DNA of 64,000 bases from Bacillus pinisoli (GTDB lineage: Bacteria; Bacillota; Bacilli; Bacillales; SA4), in assembly GCF_023036475.1 (NCBI RefSeq), contig NZ_JAJQKI010000003.1:310001-374000 (forward strand), read 5' to 3'. A program made the position numbers and the translations under genes. Below, piece after piece: positions 1 to 9,060 of the stretch. Position 1 is the first letter of the stretch. Each line of letters starts with the position of its first letter. The notes beneath the pieces were generated by a model that saw only the letters and a program-made list of their open reading frames with translations, searched no databases and was not told where the DNA came from.

Positions 1-1074
1 TTGCCCTAGAGCAGGAGGATATAATTCAATAGCATTTAATACATACTCAAATGCTAGATCACCTATCGCATGAATGGCAACCGGCATATTAAAACTTCTA
101 GCTTTTTTTACTAGTTCGGTTAATTGTTCTTCTGAATAGTTGGCAACTCCAGAAGTGGTCGGATCATCCTGATAAGGCTGACTTAGTAAAGCCGTCCTTC
201 CCCCAAGGGCACCATCCGCAAAGATTTTCATCGCGCCAATCTCAATGCCACCGTTCACATGACCAACACCTAATCCTTGGTTATGCATGTCTTCTACTAC
301 TTCATGATGAACCAATAAATTCGCTTTAAAATGTAATCCTTGTTTATTGATGATGTTTTTAAAGGTTTGATAAGTTCGAGTGAACCCTCCATAGTAGTTG
401 AGATCTTCACTATGACCCCCAACTAACCCAAGTTTGTGACAATCTTGAATGGATGCTCGTAGTGCTTTCTCCAGATAGTCAGTCGTTACTTTTGGAATTA
501 CCTGCTTCACTAGTTCTTGTGCCTGATCTAAAAGATAACCTGTTGGCTCACCTTCCTGATCCCTCACGATGACACCACCAGCAGGGTCTTTGGTGTCAGA
601 CGTAATACCCGCAAGATCTAAGGCCATACTATTGGCCACTATGGCATGCCGACAAATTCTATGTAAAATCAAAGGATTATTTGGAGCTATTTCATCTAAC
701 TCTTTCGCATGAAAAATCTTTTTATCAGATAGCTGATTTTCATTCCATCCTTCGCCTATTACCCATTCTCCATGTTTTATTTCAGAGACTCTCATTTTTA
801 AGGCCTCTATTATTTCTTTAGAAGAAGTCAAAGTAGATAAGTCAAGACGAATTAGTTTCTCTCCATGCCCAATAAGATGTAGGTGACTGTCTACAAATCC
901 AGGAAACATAACTGCTCCTTCTAAATCCATGAGAGTGTCAGGTTGGTATTGATGCATTAGTTGGTCCTTTGCACCAGTTGCGATAATTTTATCACCTACT
1001 ATATAAACAGCTTCAACCTCACTATCTTCCGTAAGAAGAGTCTTTATTTTTCCTCCAAACCATAAAACACCCAT
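1..1074 (-). CDS. ytcJ: Amidohydrolase, YtcJ-like (3' end outside window)
   Basis: The first 358 codons of a metal-dependent amidohydrolase are visible; the C-terminus runs off the left edge. The protein opens with a short beta-rich segment, then has the metal-binding loop VDSHLHLIGHGE (about residues 60-71), and later GALGGRTALLSQPY and MPVAIHAIGDLAFEYVL, all typical of the amidohydrolase_3 group. A ribosome site (AGGTGG) lies 8 bases before the ATG. It follows the acyl-CoA synthetase gene on the same strand, but a terminator stands between them, so it is probably its own unit. Substrate is unknown for this group; the name rests on similarity and on matching the B. subtilis gene order. Confidence 0.8.
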   Translation of the reverse strand, partial: MGVLWFGGKIKTLLTEDSEVEAVYIVGDKIIATGAKDQLMHQYQPDTLMDLEGAVMFPGFVDSHLHLIGHGEKLIRLDLSTLTSSKEIIEALKMRVSEIKHGEWVIGEGWNENQLSDKKIFHAKELDEIAPNNPLILHRICRHAIVANSMALDLAGITSDTKDPAGGVIVRDQEGEPTGYLLDQAQELVKQVIPKVTTDYLEKALRASIQDCHKLGLVGGHSEDLNYYGGFTRTYQTFKNIINKQGLHFKANLLVHHEVVEDMHNQGLGVGHVNGGIEIGAMKIFADGALGGRTALLSQPYQDDPTTSGVANYSEEQLTELVKKARSFNMPVAIHAIGDLAFEYVLNAIELYPPALGQ

Positions 1075-1116
1075 TTTCTAAACCACCTTTTCTCAATTAA
1101 ACGTGCTAAACAGTTC

Positions 1117-1140
1117 AAAAGCAGCCAGGCGGCTGCTTTT
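1117..1140 (-). terminator. Rho-independent terminator of the acyl-CoA synthetase gene
   Basis: A perfect 10-bp inverted repeat (AAAAGCAGCC / GGCTGCTTTT) with a 4-base loop lies 35 bases after the stop of the upstream minus-strand gene. The U-tract is short (four). Confidence 0.75.
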
Positions 1141-1175
1141 AGTGAAAGGCTTGTTTTGTACATAAATAAAATAGC

Positions 1176-2750
1176 CTAGTTTATAACTTGCTTTTCAAGC
1201 TGACGAAGTTCTACTCTTCTAATTTTACCTGAAGTTGTCTTTGGTAAGCTATCAATAAACTCTATTTTTCTTGGGTACTTATAAGGTGCTGTAAGCGCCT
1301 TAACGTGTTCCTGTAATTCTTTAACTAATTGATCATCTTGGTTAACATGATCTTTTAGGACCACATAAGCTTTTACAATACTTCCTCTAATTTCATCTGG
1401 ACTAGCGATGACTGCGCATTCTTTCACCAATGGATGTTTGACAAGGGCGTCCTCTACTTCAAATGGCCCAATTGTATACCCTGAACTTATAATAATATCG
1501 TCTGACCTACCTTCGAACCAAAAATACCCATCCTCATCTAGTCGGGCTTGATCTCCTGTTAAATAATAGTCTCCCCTAAACTGTTTCGCTGTTCGATCAG
1601 GGTCTTTATAATAATTTTTAAACAGTGCAGGTGTTTCGATATGGACCGCAATGTCTCCTGTCTCCCCAGGTTTAACTGGTTGACCATCCTCATTAATGAT
1701 GGCTACCGTATTTCCAGGAGTTGGTTTCCCCATGGATCCTGGTTTAATTTCCATCCCTTTCAGAACACCTACTAAAAGCGTATTCTCTGTTTGTCCATAG
1801 CCATCTCTTACATCCACGTTAAAATATTTTCTAAATGTATCAATAACTTCCCTATTTAAAGGCTCACCAGCGGAAACCGCACTATGTAAATGTGGTAATG
1901 AATATCGATCTAGTCCATCTACTTTAGCCATTAAACGGTATTCAGTAGGTGTACAGCATAAGACATTAACAGAATGCTTACCAAGTAATTCTAAATATTT
2001 TTCTGGATCAAATTTTCCATAGTACACAAACCCTGTCGCCCCTGATCCCAATGTTGCGAGAAATGGACTCCAAAGCCATTTTTGCCAGCCTGGACCTGCC
2101 GTTGCCCAAACTACATCTCCATCTTGGATGCCTAACCAATGAGCAGCGGACGTTCTTAAATGGGCAAATCCCCAGCCATGAGTATGTACAACCCCTTTGG
2201 GATTTCCAGTAGTCCCGGATGTGTAAGAAAGAAATGCGATATCGTCATTCTTTGTCTTAGCAGCCTGCAGTTGTGTATTCTTTTGATCAGCTAGTTGGTC
2301 AAGATTCTCCCAATGAGGTACAGCTTTGCCTACTGAGAATAAATGAATGTGATCCGTGTCGATATCAGAAAACTGTTTAGTAAATTCGTGATAGCAAATA
2401 ACTGCTTTTACTTCTCCATGCTGTAATCTATATTCAATATCTTTCTTACGAAGCATTTCAGAGCCTGGAATTACGATAAATCCACTCTTTAACGCTGCTA
2501 TGTATACTTCATATGCTTCAATTAACCTTGGAACGATCACTAAAACAGCATCGCCTTGTTGTAGTCCCTTCTCCGTTAAAGCGTTTCCAATTTGGTTGGC
2601 ACGTTCCATTAGTTGAGAGTATGTCGCTTGCTTCTGAGTACCAGCTTGATCCTCCCAAATAAGAGCAACCTTAAGAGGATCTGACGCAAATCTTTCAAAT
2701 TCAGAAGTAATGTTATACATTTCAGGTGCTAGTAATTCGTGTCTTTCCAT
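1176..2750 (-). CDS. mbcS: Acyl-CoA synthetase (MbcS/YtcI-like)
   Basis: A 524-residue AMP-forming acyl-CoA ligase. The ATP-binding P-loop YTSGTTGNPKG is at about residues 176-186, the GYGQTE adenylation motif follows near residue 327, and the C-terminal KTTSGKIRR holds the catalytic lysine (about K509). The length and the ytcJ-ytcI-sspA order match the Bacillus gene for a medium or branched-chain acyl-CoA synthetase, which activates free short acids such as methylbutyrate. An excellent Shine-Dalgarno (AAGGAGG) precedes the ATG. The exact acyl substrate cannot be read from sequence; a second, distinct acetyl-CoA synthetase (acsA) is present at 21-22.8 kb. Confidence 0.85.
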   Translation of the reverse strand: MERHELLAPEMYNITSEFERFASDPLKVALIWEDQAGTQKQATYSQLMERANQIGNALTEKGLQQGDAVLVIVPRLIEAYEVYIAALKSGFIVIPGSEMLRKKDIEYRLQHGEVKAVICYHEFTKQFSDIDTDHIHLFSVGKAVPHWENLDQLADQKNTQLQAAKTKNDDIAFLSYTSGTTGNPKGVVHTHGWGFAHLRTSAAHWLGIQDGDVVWATAGPGWQKWLWSPFLATLGSGATGFVYYGKFDPEKYLELLGKHSVNVLCCTPTEYRLMAKVDGLDRYSLPHLHSAVSAGEPLNREVIDTFRKYFNVDVRDGYGQTENTLLVGVLKGMEIKPGSMGKPTPGNTVAIINEDGQPVKPGETGDIAVHIETPALFKNYYKDPDRTAKQFRGDYYLTGDQARLDEDGYFWFEGRSDDIIISSGYTIGPFEVEDALVKHPLVKECAVIASPDEIRGSIVKAYVVLKDHVNQDDQLVKELQEHVKALTAPYKYPRKIEFIDSLPKTTSGKIRRVELRQLEKQVIN

Positions 2751-2901
2751 AATATCCCTCCTTAAGTTTCTCTTTATTATATCAAATAGTAAGATAATTT
2801 AGAATAAATTGATAGATAAATTTAGGAGTTTATTCGGAGGTGCAGTAAAGAAGTGTAGGAGGAGGAGATGACCGCTAGTAAGGGGAAGTAAGTAAGTCAC
2901 G

Positions 2902-3013
2902 TCGCAAGTAAATCTTGATTAGTGGCAAGTAATCGTGTAAAAGTCGCAAGAAAATGAGCTATTCTCGCAAGTATTTTTAACTGTTTGGCAAGAAAGTTAT
3001 GGTAACTCGCAAG
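2902..3013. repeat. Array of a (T)CGCAAG core at exactly 21-bp period
   Basis: Six copies of the core TSGCAAG (S = C or G) start at 2902, 2923, 2944, 2965, 2986 and 3007, a spacing of 21 bases each time. Only the 7-bp core is conserved; the 14-bp intervals are unrelated AT-rich sequence. Units alternate TCGCAAG and TGGCAAG. The array sits in the 518-bp gap between the sspA terminator and the mbcS start. On the minus strand, the sense of sspA, the core reads CTTGCGA, the same word as in the array at 14.6 kb. Confidence 0.85.
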
Positions 3014-3065
3014 ATACTGTTCTTTACAGTGGTCTGGAGGTAGCTTTTGAATAGCATACCTCACT

Positions 3066-3201
3066 TATCAACGAAAGTTAGTAACATAATAACGAAAAAT
3101 AGTATTTAACTAATACTTTTCAAAATTTATCTAACAGTTTTTGTTATTTATCAACGAAATTAGACTTCATATCAACAAACTTTAATCTATCTTGACCAAA
3201 A
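3066..3201. repeat. Degenerate array of TATCAACGAAA core, 21-bp period
   Basis: Clear cores start at 3066 (TATCAACGAAA), 3087 (TAATAACGAAA), 3150 (TATCAACGAAA) and 3171 (TATCAACAAA). The differences are 21, 63 and 21, so all four are on one 21-bp grid. The intermediate grid positions (about 3108, 3129) and 3191 carry only weak matches. The array lies directly beside the CGCAAG array and shares its period but not its core. Confidence 0.65.
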
Positions 3202-3220
3202 TCAGCATCCCAAACATAAA

Positions 3221-3246
3221 AAGGGCGGGAACCTAAGTCCCGCCCT
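3221..3246 (-). terminator. Terminator of sspA
   Basis: GGGCGGGA and TCCCGCCC form a perfect 8-bp GC-rich stem with a 7-base loop, followed on the minus strand by TTTTTATG. It lies 23 bases after the sspA stop. Confidence 0.9.
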
Positions 3247-3268
3247 GTAGCCATGTTTATTTAATTAA

Positions 3269-3475
3269 TTATTGTTGGTATCCACCACCAAGTTGTTGTT
3301 CAGCCATAGAGACTAAACGCTTAGTGATTTCTCCTCCAACAGAACCGTTAGCTCTTGCAGTTGTATCAGGACCAAGGTTTACACCAAACTCGTTAGCAAT
3401 CTCATACTTCATTTGGTCAAGAGCTTGTTGAACTCCAGGTACTAGAAGTTGGTTTGAGCTGTTGTTGTTTGCCAT
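3269..3475 (-). CDS. sspA: Small acid-soluble spore protein, alpha/beta type
   Basis: A 68-residue SASP that coats and protects spore DNA. It shows the family signature from the GPR protease site ([12 protein letters not shown], with cleavage expected between E and F) through [19 protein letters not shown]. The start is the ATG at 3475 because AAGGAGGTG lies 7-8 bases upstream; the in-frame GTG nine bases earlier overlaps the Shine-Dalgarno itself and is not credible. A sigma-G-type promoter lies just upstream, so expression is expected in the forespore. It stands alone, with its own terminator. Which member (A, B, etc.) it corresponds to is not decidable from sequence; the symbol follows the thiI neighbourhood. 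Confidence 0.93.
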   Translation of the reverse strand: MANNNSSNQLLVPGVQQALDQMKYEIANEFGVNLGPDTTARANGSVGGEITKRLVSMAEQQLGGGYQQ

Positions 3476-3497
3476 GTGTATCACCTCCTTGTGTTAA

Positions 3498-3527
3498 TAG
3501 AGTGTGATGAATCACATGGTTTCATTC
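3498..3527 (-). promoter_or_regulatory. Sigma-G/F-type promoter of sspA
   Basis: On the minus strand GAATG (3527-3523) is followed after 18 bases by CACTCTA (3504-3498). This fits the forespore consensus GHATR, 17-18 bp, CATWHTA with one mismatch and is correctly placed about 20 bases before the Shine-Dalgarno of a SASP gene. Confidence 0.7.
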
Positions 3528-3563
3528 AGAGAATATATTGGTAATTTCTTCTACTAATCGACC

Positions 3564-4772
3564 CTAGAATAGATCATCAAACTTCGCTTCTGCTTGCGTT
3601 TGCTGACCAGTAACCTCGACAACCTCCGTACCACGGACTGCTTCCTCAATTAATGGTGTAAAATCATAGAAGCTTTCAAAGCGGTTCGCTTTTTCTCGCT
3701 TTGGCTTCGTAGCCGGGGCCGATGGTGTAAAGATTGTACAGCAATCCTCAAACGGACGAATGGATATATCATACGTATCAATTTTATGAGCAATATCAAT
3801 AATCTCTAGTTTATCCATTGCGATAACTGGACGAATAATAGGCATATTAGTTACTTCATTAATGGTATTCATACTTGAAAGTGTTTGACTCGCTACCTGC
3901 CCAAGACTTTCTCCTGTAGCTAGAGCCAGGATCTCATTTTGTTCTGCAATCTTTTCTGCAACTCGAAGCATCATTCTTCTCATGACTGTCATAGAGTAGT
4001 TACTTGGTATTTGCTGATGGATGGTCGTTTGAATTTGGGTAAAAGGTACAAGATGTACATTAACCTTTTTACAATATGAAGTCAACTTCCCAGCAAGGTC
4101 TAATACTTTTTGTTTTGCTCGCTCATTTGTATACGGTGGACTATGAAAGTGAATGGCTTCAAGTGCTACGCCTCTCTTCATGGTTAAATAGCCGGCAACC
4201 GGACTGTCAATTCCACCAGATAACAGCAATAACACCTTTCCACTTGAACCAACAGGTAAACCGCCCGCTCCCATTCTCGTATAGGAAGAGATATAAGTAT
4301 CTTCTTCTCTGATTTCAATTCTAACCTCAATATCAGGCTTTCGAACGTCAACCGTAAGATCTTCAGTATTTCTTAGTAGATAGCCACCAATTTCATGATT
4401 TAATTGTTGAGTATCGAGAGGAAACCCTTTAAAGGAACGTTTCACACTAACCTTAAATGTTTTCGCTCCTTCCTTTGCTTCATGAAAAGCATAAAGTGCG
4501 CCTTTTTTAATTTCCTCAAGTTCTGTATCCGTTCTAAGTGCCAAACTGTAAGAATGAATTCCAAAAACTGTTTCTAAATGATCCATAATTTCTTCATGGT
4601 TTTCGCCATTAAGTTTAATGAACATGCGATCTCTTGTTTTTTCGATTCTAATGTTGGGATAGTCCTTTAAGCGATGAAGAATATTTTCCTTTAATGCACC
4701 AATAAATTTTAGTCGGTTTTTACTTTTCGTTGTAATTTCTCCGTAGCGTATTAATATTTGATCGTATTGCAT
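3564..4772 (-). CDS. thiI: tRNA 4-thiouridine / thiamine thiazole sulfurtransferase ThiI
   Basis: A 402-residue ThiI that adenylates U8 of tRNA for sulfur transfer and, in many bacteria, feeds sulfur to thiazole synthesis. An N-terminal ferredoxin-like/THUMP region (about 1-165) precedes the PP-loop ATPase motif SGGIDS (185-190). A conserved PFEDCCTIF cysteine motif sits near residue 344. Like other Bacillus forms it has no C-terminal rhodanese domain, so the sulfur must come directly from a dedicated cysteine desulfurase; that gene (nifZ) ends only four bases upstream, an operon. AGAGGTAG precedes the ATG. Confidence 0.95.
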   Translation of the reverse strand: MQYDQILIRYGEITTKSKNRLKFIGALKENILHRLKDYPNIRIEKTRDRMFIKLNGENHEEIMDHLETVFGIHSYSLALRTDTELEEIKKGALYAFHEAKEGAKTFKVSVKRSFKGFPLDTQQLNHEIGGYLLRNTEDLTVDVRKPDIEVRIEIREEDTYISSYTRMGAGGLPVGSSGKVLLLLSGGIDSPVAGYLTMKRGVALEAIHFHSPPYTNERAKQKVLDLAGKLTSYCKKVNVHLVPFTQIQTTIHQQIPSNYSMTVMRRMMLRVAEKIAEQNEILALATGESLGQVASQTLSSMNTINEVTNMPIIRPVIAMDKLEIIDIAHKIDTYDISIRPFEDCCTIFTPSAPATKPKREKANRFESFYDFTPLIEEAVRGTEVVEVTGQQTQAEAKFDDLF

Positions 4773-4776
4773 GTAC

Positions 4777-5919
4777 CTACCTCTTTATCACAATTTTTTC
4801 TGTCACAATTTCCTTTATTGCCCTGCAAAACGCTTGTATGTCTTCTTCTGTATTTTGGGAAGATAGACTTACCCGTATAGCATGCTTAGCAATCCTATTC
4901 GGCTTGCCCATTTCTAATAAGATTCGACTAGCACTCGTTTGTTTTGATGAACATGCTGATTTGGTTGAAACATAGATATTATGCTCTTCCAAGGCATGAA
5001 CCATCACTTCCGGCTTTACACCGGGAATTGAAAAGTTAACAATATGAGGCGCAGAGCCTTCTATAGGAGTATTTACTTGAATCTCTCCTAGTTCATTTAG
5101 AAAGGTGATCAATGTCTGTTTAAATTGATTTAATCGTGTCACCTTAGTAGACTGATTTTCTAACGACATTCGTAACGCCTTTGTCATTGCTACAATACCT
5201 GAAACATTTTCAGTCCCAGCTCGAAGCTGATTCTCCTGAGAACCACCTGTAAACAAGGGCTCAAGCTTAATCCCTTTTCTTACATATAGAAATCCGGTTC
5301 CTTTTACACTGTGAAACTTATGACCACTAACTGTAAGTAAATCGATATAAGATGTTGAAAGGTTTACGGGTACTTTTCCAATACCCTGAACATCATCCAC
5401 GTGAAAAATTATTTTTGGATAATCCTTCAACAACTCACCAATTTTTTGAATGGGTTGAATGGTTCCTACTTCATTATTAACGTGTATGATTGTTACCAAT
5501 ATTGTTTCTTTCCTGATAGCATCCTTTACCTGCTGAGCGGTAACGGCACCTTTTTCGTCTACGGGTAAGTAGGTTACTTCATATCCATGCATTTCTAACT
5601 GTTTGAGCGCTTCCTGTACAGAAGCATGTTCAATCGTTGTTGAGATAATATGTTTACCTCGATTTTTATATTTGAGGGCTGCCCCTTTAATAGCCATATT
5701 ATTGCCTTCAGTTCCACCAGACGTAAAAATAATTTCACTTGGGTGGATCGACAATAGTTTACTAATATTTTCTCTTGATTGATATAATAGACGTTCTGCT
5801 TCACTTCCAAGTGCATTTACAGAGGAAGGATTGCCGAAGTACTCTGTCGCAACCTTAATATAGGCCTCAACTACTTCAGGGTATGGTTTTGTAGTTGCAC
5901 TATTATCTAGATAAATCAA
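4777..5919 (-). CDS. nifZ: Cysteine desulfurase NifZ, ThiI partner
   Basis: A 380-residue class V aminotransferase-fold PLP enzyme that takes sulfur from cysteine. The PLP-binding lysine is K201 in [10 protein letters not shown], the cofactor-stacking histidine is in TIEHASV (about H98), and the catalytic cysteine is C323 in [10 protein letters not shown]. It abuts thiI (four bases between genes) and is therefore expected to serve tRNA thiolation rather than general Fe-S cluster assembly. In B. subtilis a branched-chain amino acid carrier gene (braB) separates this pair from ezrA; here that gene is absent. Confidence 0.92.
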   Translation of the reverse strand: MIYLDNSATTKPYPEVVEAYIKVATEYFGNPSSVNALGSEAERLLYQSRENISKLLSIHPSEIIFTSGGTEGNNMAIKGAALKYKNRGKHIISTTIEHASVQEALKQLEMHGYEVTYLPVDEKGAVTAQQVKDAIRKETILVTIIHVNNEVGTIQPIQKIGELLKDYPKIIFHVDDVQGIGKVPVNLSTSYIDLLTVSGHKFHSVKGTGFLYVRKGIKLEPLFTGGSQENQLRAGTENVSGIVAMTKALRMSLENQSTKVTRLNQFKQTLITFLNELGEIQVNTPIEGSAPHIVNFSIPGVKPEVMVHALEEHNIYVSTKSACSSKQTSASRILLEMGKPNRIAKHAIRVSLSSQNTEEDIQAFCRAIKEIVTEKIVIKR

Positions 5920-6057
5920 TGATTTTCTCCCCTTTTACATGTCCACCAATGCAATTACTAATCTTATCATATTTAGGCCTTATTCAAAAACGGATAAACT
6001 ATTATTTACTAGTTTGTCCCTGTCTAGTTTAGTCACTCAACCATATTCAATATAAAA

Positions 6058-6228
6058 GGCTGTTTTCGTAAAGATTGTTGCTTTCGTAAAAATCTCAGGT
6101 AGCCGGATTTTAACTAGGTAGCACAACGTCCAGTCCTTTAAATAGAGAGAGTTGCTCTTTTCTAACAATTAAAAATTCGTTTTTCTTAAGTGTTAGCTTG
6201 AAAAGCAACAAAGTTTTAGAAAAGAGCC
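6058..6228. mobile_element. MITE-like element, copy A, with perfect 8-bp duplication
   Basis: A 171-bp element in the gap between nifZ and ezrA. Its ends are GGCTGTTTTCGTAAAGATTGTTGC and the inverse of GCAACAAAGTTTTAGAAAAGAGCC. It is flanked by ATATAAAA on both sides (6050-6057 and 6229-6236), an exact 8-bp target duplication. The internal words GAGAGTTGCTCTTTTCTAA and a CCGGATTT block recur in the copies at 28.3 and 45.8 kb; this copy is inverted relative to those. It has no coding capacity. It landed on the U-tract side of the ezrA terminator. Confidence 0.85.
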
Positions 6229-6234
6229 ATATAA

Positions 6235-6263
6235 AAAGCTATCGAGACGTTCCCGACAGCTTT
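6235..6263 (-). terminator. Terminator of ezrA
   Basis: A 13-bp stem with two G-U pairs (AAAGCTGTCGGGA / TCTCGATAGCTTT on the minus strand) and a 3-base loop lies 6 bases after the ezrA stop and ends in TTTTTA, overlapping the target duplication of the adjacent MITE. Confidence 0.85.
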
Positions 6264-6268
6264 CCATT

Positions 6269-7957
6269 TTATTTACTTTCAATTAAATGTTGAATTTTCT
6301 TTAAAGCACCTGGCTCCACTCTCTCTAGTGCAGTGGCAGCTTCTTCAAGAGCACGAGAATAATCAAAGTTTCGGAAGGATAATTCTGCTTCTGCCAGTTT
6401 TTCAGCCATATGAAGAGATCTTCCTCTATAACGGTTTCCATATTGAATCACTTGCTCGACTAAGTAGGCTTGCTCTACCATTTCTTCTGTATGAGTGGAC
6501 AATAGTTCTACTCTTGCTAGCGCTTGCTCTAAAAGTGAAGTTAATGCTGGTATGTGGAGAGGTTTCTCCTGTAGTTTATCAGCGACCAGTGCGACTTGAT
6601 TATTACACTCTTTAATTTCATACAAATAGGCTTCAGGTAACCCTGGCATATTGCTTTTTTGAACTAAACGCTTCGAGTCTAGAAGCATCTTCTTCATGTC
6701 TGATAGCTTTTCTTTAACATATAACTCGTCTTTTCGGAGCGTTTGTAGCATGCTTACAAACTCTTGATGTGATTGCTTTAATGCCTCTATTTGTAGTTGA
6801 ATGTCTTCTAATTCATTCTGAATGATTGAGTAAGCAATATCTTTCTCTTCCACAGATCCTTTAACACCGGTGAATCGTTTTATTAACTGGTTAATCTGTG
6901 TCTCAATCTGTTTTTGAACTTCAATATCTTTATCTGAAAGTTGATAGCTTAATTGAACTTGTTCTGTTTCTGTTTTCGTATGAGTTGTTTCATCAAACAG
7001 CTGGCTTAATTCCACATGTAAAGGGGTTACCTGCTGTTGAACAAAATGCTTGGACACCACTTCTTTTTCAAGTTGATCATAGAATCCTTCTATTTTCTCT
7101 TGGAGTGATGCAATGCCTTCCTTAACAGGATCAATATTTGCTTGTTCTAATTGAAGAAGGTATTCCGATAACATCTCCCTCATCGCTAACACTTCTTTTT
7201 CAATTTCAAGATGACTTAAGATGAACCCTTCCTCCGTCATCTCCTTAACTCCTTGAACTAACTCATCTATTTGATTTGGAGTCGTATAAAGACAATCTTT
7301 TAAAAGTGAAGGTAACTCCTCTATTAATACGTCCATTTGATTCAGCTGAGTTGCAATGGATTGAACGGTTTCTTTTGCTAATAAGATATCACCGTTATTC
7401 ATATTTTCATCAAACACGATGAATTGTGCAGCCACTTCCTCAAGCAACGATTCTAACTTAGCTTCTGCTTTTCCAAAAGAGTTACTATGAGCAAGAATGG
7501 TACGTTTTACATCGCGATAACGTTGTTTAAGTTCTTCAATTTCCAACCGGTTCTTCTCTTCACTACCAACCAGTTCTTGAAGCTCTAATAAAATCGACTT
7601 AATGGTATCCTCTATACCTTGCAACTGATCGTTCATTTCTTTTGCCAATTGCTTAGCTTTACGAACACGATATTTATCGGCATACTCTTCAATATCGAAT
7701 AATGCTTCTTCTACATTTGGCAGTTCAGTTGTCACGATCTCGTCCCATTCAGTACGCCATTTCTCAAACAGCTCTTCTGTTTGGCCGATCATATTTAGTC
7801 CCTTCATTAAGGACATTTCGTCCGTAACCGGTCTGTTCATAATATCAATTTTCCAAGCTTCCAATCGGTCCACTTCTTTATAGATGGTTTTTCTTACAAT
7901 CATCCCATATATGAAAAAGCCTACCAATAATAGGATTACAACGATGATGAATTCCAT
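6269..7957 (-). CDS. ezrA: Septation ring formation regulator EzrA
   Basis: A 562-residue membrane-anchored protein that interacts with FtsZ and limits ring formation away from midcell. One N-terminal membrane segment (about residues 2-22, EFIIVVILLLVGFFIYGMIV) is followed by long, charged, leucine-rich helices predicted to form spectrin-like coiled coils to the end. The start at 7957 is chosen because AAAGGGG precedes it by 7 bases and because the resulting length equals the well-known Bacillus protein; a longer in-frame GTG start has no ribosome site and would put polar residues ahead of the anchor. It is followed by its own terminator. Confidence 0.95.
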   Translation of the reverse strand: MEFIIVVILLLVGFFIYGMIVRKTIYKEVDRLEAWKIDIMNRPVTDEMSLMKGLNMIGQTEELFEKWRTEWDEIVTTELPNVEEALFDIEEYADKYRVRKAKQLAKEMNDQLQGIEDTIKSILLELQELVGSEEKNRLEIEELKQRYRDVKRTILAHSNSFGKAEAKLESLLEEVAAQFIVFDENMNNGDILLAKETVQSIATQLNQMDVLIEELPSLLKDCLYTTPNQIDELVQGVKEMTEEGFILSHLEIEKEVLAMREMLSEYLLQLEQANIDPVKEGIASLQEKIEGFYDQLEKEVVSKHFVQQQVTPLHVELSQLFDETTHTKTETEQVQLSYQLSDKDIEVQKQIETQINQLIKRFTGVKGSVEEKDIAYSIIQNELEDIQLQIEALKQSHQEFVSMLQTLRKDELYVKEKLSDMKKMLLDSKRLVQKSNMPGLPEAYLYEIKECNNQVALVADKLQEKPLHIPALTSLLEQALARVELLSTHTEEMVEQAYLVEQVIQYGNRYRGRSLHMAEKLAEAELSFRNFDYSRALEEAATALERVEPGALKKIQHLIESK

Positions 7958-8047
7958 AATAAGCCCCTTTCCACTGCTAATGTTCACCATCTCTTTATCT
8001 AATTGTACAAGACTATTTTCTTCATTTGCTGCTTCAAGGCACTTCTA

Positions 8048-8070
8048 AGCAACAAGTTCTAAAAAAAGCC
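8048..8070. repeat. Degenerate solo end of the MITE family
   Basis: AGCAACAAGTTCTAAAAAAAGCC, read on the minus strand as GGCTTTTTTTAGAACTTGTTGCT, aligns with the left end GGCTCTTTTCTAAAACTTTGTTGCT of the MITE copies with a few mismatches. No partner end is recognisable nearby, so this is probably a decayed remnant. Confidence 0.4.
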
Positions 8071-8241
8071 TTGTGAAAAGCAAACACTTTTCCTGTCTCT
8101 TACGATTAGCTAAAAAAAGATAGAACTTATATATCTACATTTATTTAAATGAAAAATCAATGCTTTTATGATACCATGTAAACGACAATTTTTGACCAAA
8201 TTTTTTAAAATTTTTACATTTTGACTTTGGAGGGTTCACTT

Positions 8242-9060
8242 TTGATCGCAGACGGCCATATTCATACCCTTTTTTGCCCACATGGAACGAAAGATTCATT
8301 TGAAAGTTATATTGAAAAATCCATTGAATTAGGTGTGAAAGAAATATCCTTTACCGAACATGCTCCTCTTCCATCTACTTTTACAGATCCAACGCCTAAT
8401 CAGGACAGCGCGATGAAGATGGAAGATCTTACTCTTTATTTTGAAACCATTACCCAGCTAAAAGAAAAGTATAGTGAAAAAATAAAAATCAACCGAGGAC
8501 TAGAAGTAGATTTTATTGAAGGTTATGAAGAAGAAATTACATCTTTTCTTACCCAATATGGTGCCTTATTAGATGATAGTATTTTGTCTGTCCATTTTCT
8601 AAGAAAAGACAATAACTATTTTTGCTTAGATTATAGTCCAGACACATTTGAGCAAATGATAAGTGTGTTTGGCAGTGTAGAGAAAATTTACGAGAGTTAT
8701 TTTCACACTTTACATCAGTCTATTCAAGCAGATTTAGGTCCTTATAAACCGAAAAGAATTGGTCATATCACACTCGTTCATAAATTCCAAAAAAAATTCC
8801 CTGTTCATCGTATGTTTGAACAGGAAATCATAGATCTATTACTCACTATGAAACAACATCATCTACAACTTGATTATAACGGTGCGGGTGTAAATAAGCC
8901 TCTTTGCAAAGAACCATATCCACCTGATTGGGTAGTAGAGAAAGCCATCCAGTTAAACATCCCTCTAGTTTATGGATCTGATGCTCATCAAGTGAAGGAT
9001 TTACAGCAAGGGCTTGACCATCTTCACCTATCCGCTACATTTCAGTCGCCCACCACGTAG
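8242..9060 (+). CDS. hisJ: Histidinol-phosphatase, PHP type
   Basis: A PHP-domain phosphatase that removes phosphate from L-histidinol phosphate in histidine synthesis. The N-terminus has the metal-binding ADGHIHTLFCPHG, then ISFTEHAPLP, and near the end YGSDAHQ, which together supply the metal ligands expected for this fold. The start is the TTG at 8242, 7 bases after GGAGGG; this gives 272 residues, close to the family size, whereas the earlier in-frame TTG at 8221 lies before that ribosome site. It is monocistronic, and its last 19 bases overlap the 3' end of convergent refZ. It is far from any other his gene, as in B. subtilis. Confidence 0.88.
   Translation: MIADGHIHTLFCPHGTKDSFESYIEKSIELGVKEISFTEHAPLPSTFTDPTPNQDSAMKMEDLTLYFETITQLKEKYSEKIKINRGLEVDFIEGYEEEITSFLTQYGALLDDSILSVHFLRKDNNYFCLDYSPDTFEQMISVFGSVEKIYESYFHTLHQSIQADLGPYKPKRIGHITLVHKFQKKFPVHRMFEQEIIDLLLTMKQHHLQLDYNGAGVNKPLCKEPYPPDWVVEKAIQLNIPLVYGSDAHQVKDLQQGLDHLHLSATFQSPTT

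Noticed and set aside
2902-3013. Peptide repeat with a 7-codon period
   Set aside because: 21 bp is divisible by 3, but stops interrupt the frames, spacers are random, and the sister array at 37.9 kb has a 20-bp period incompatible with coding.
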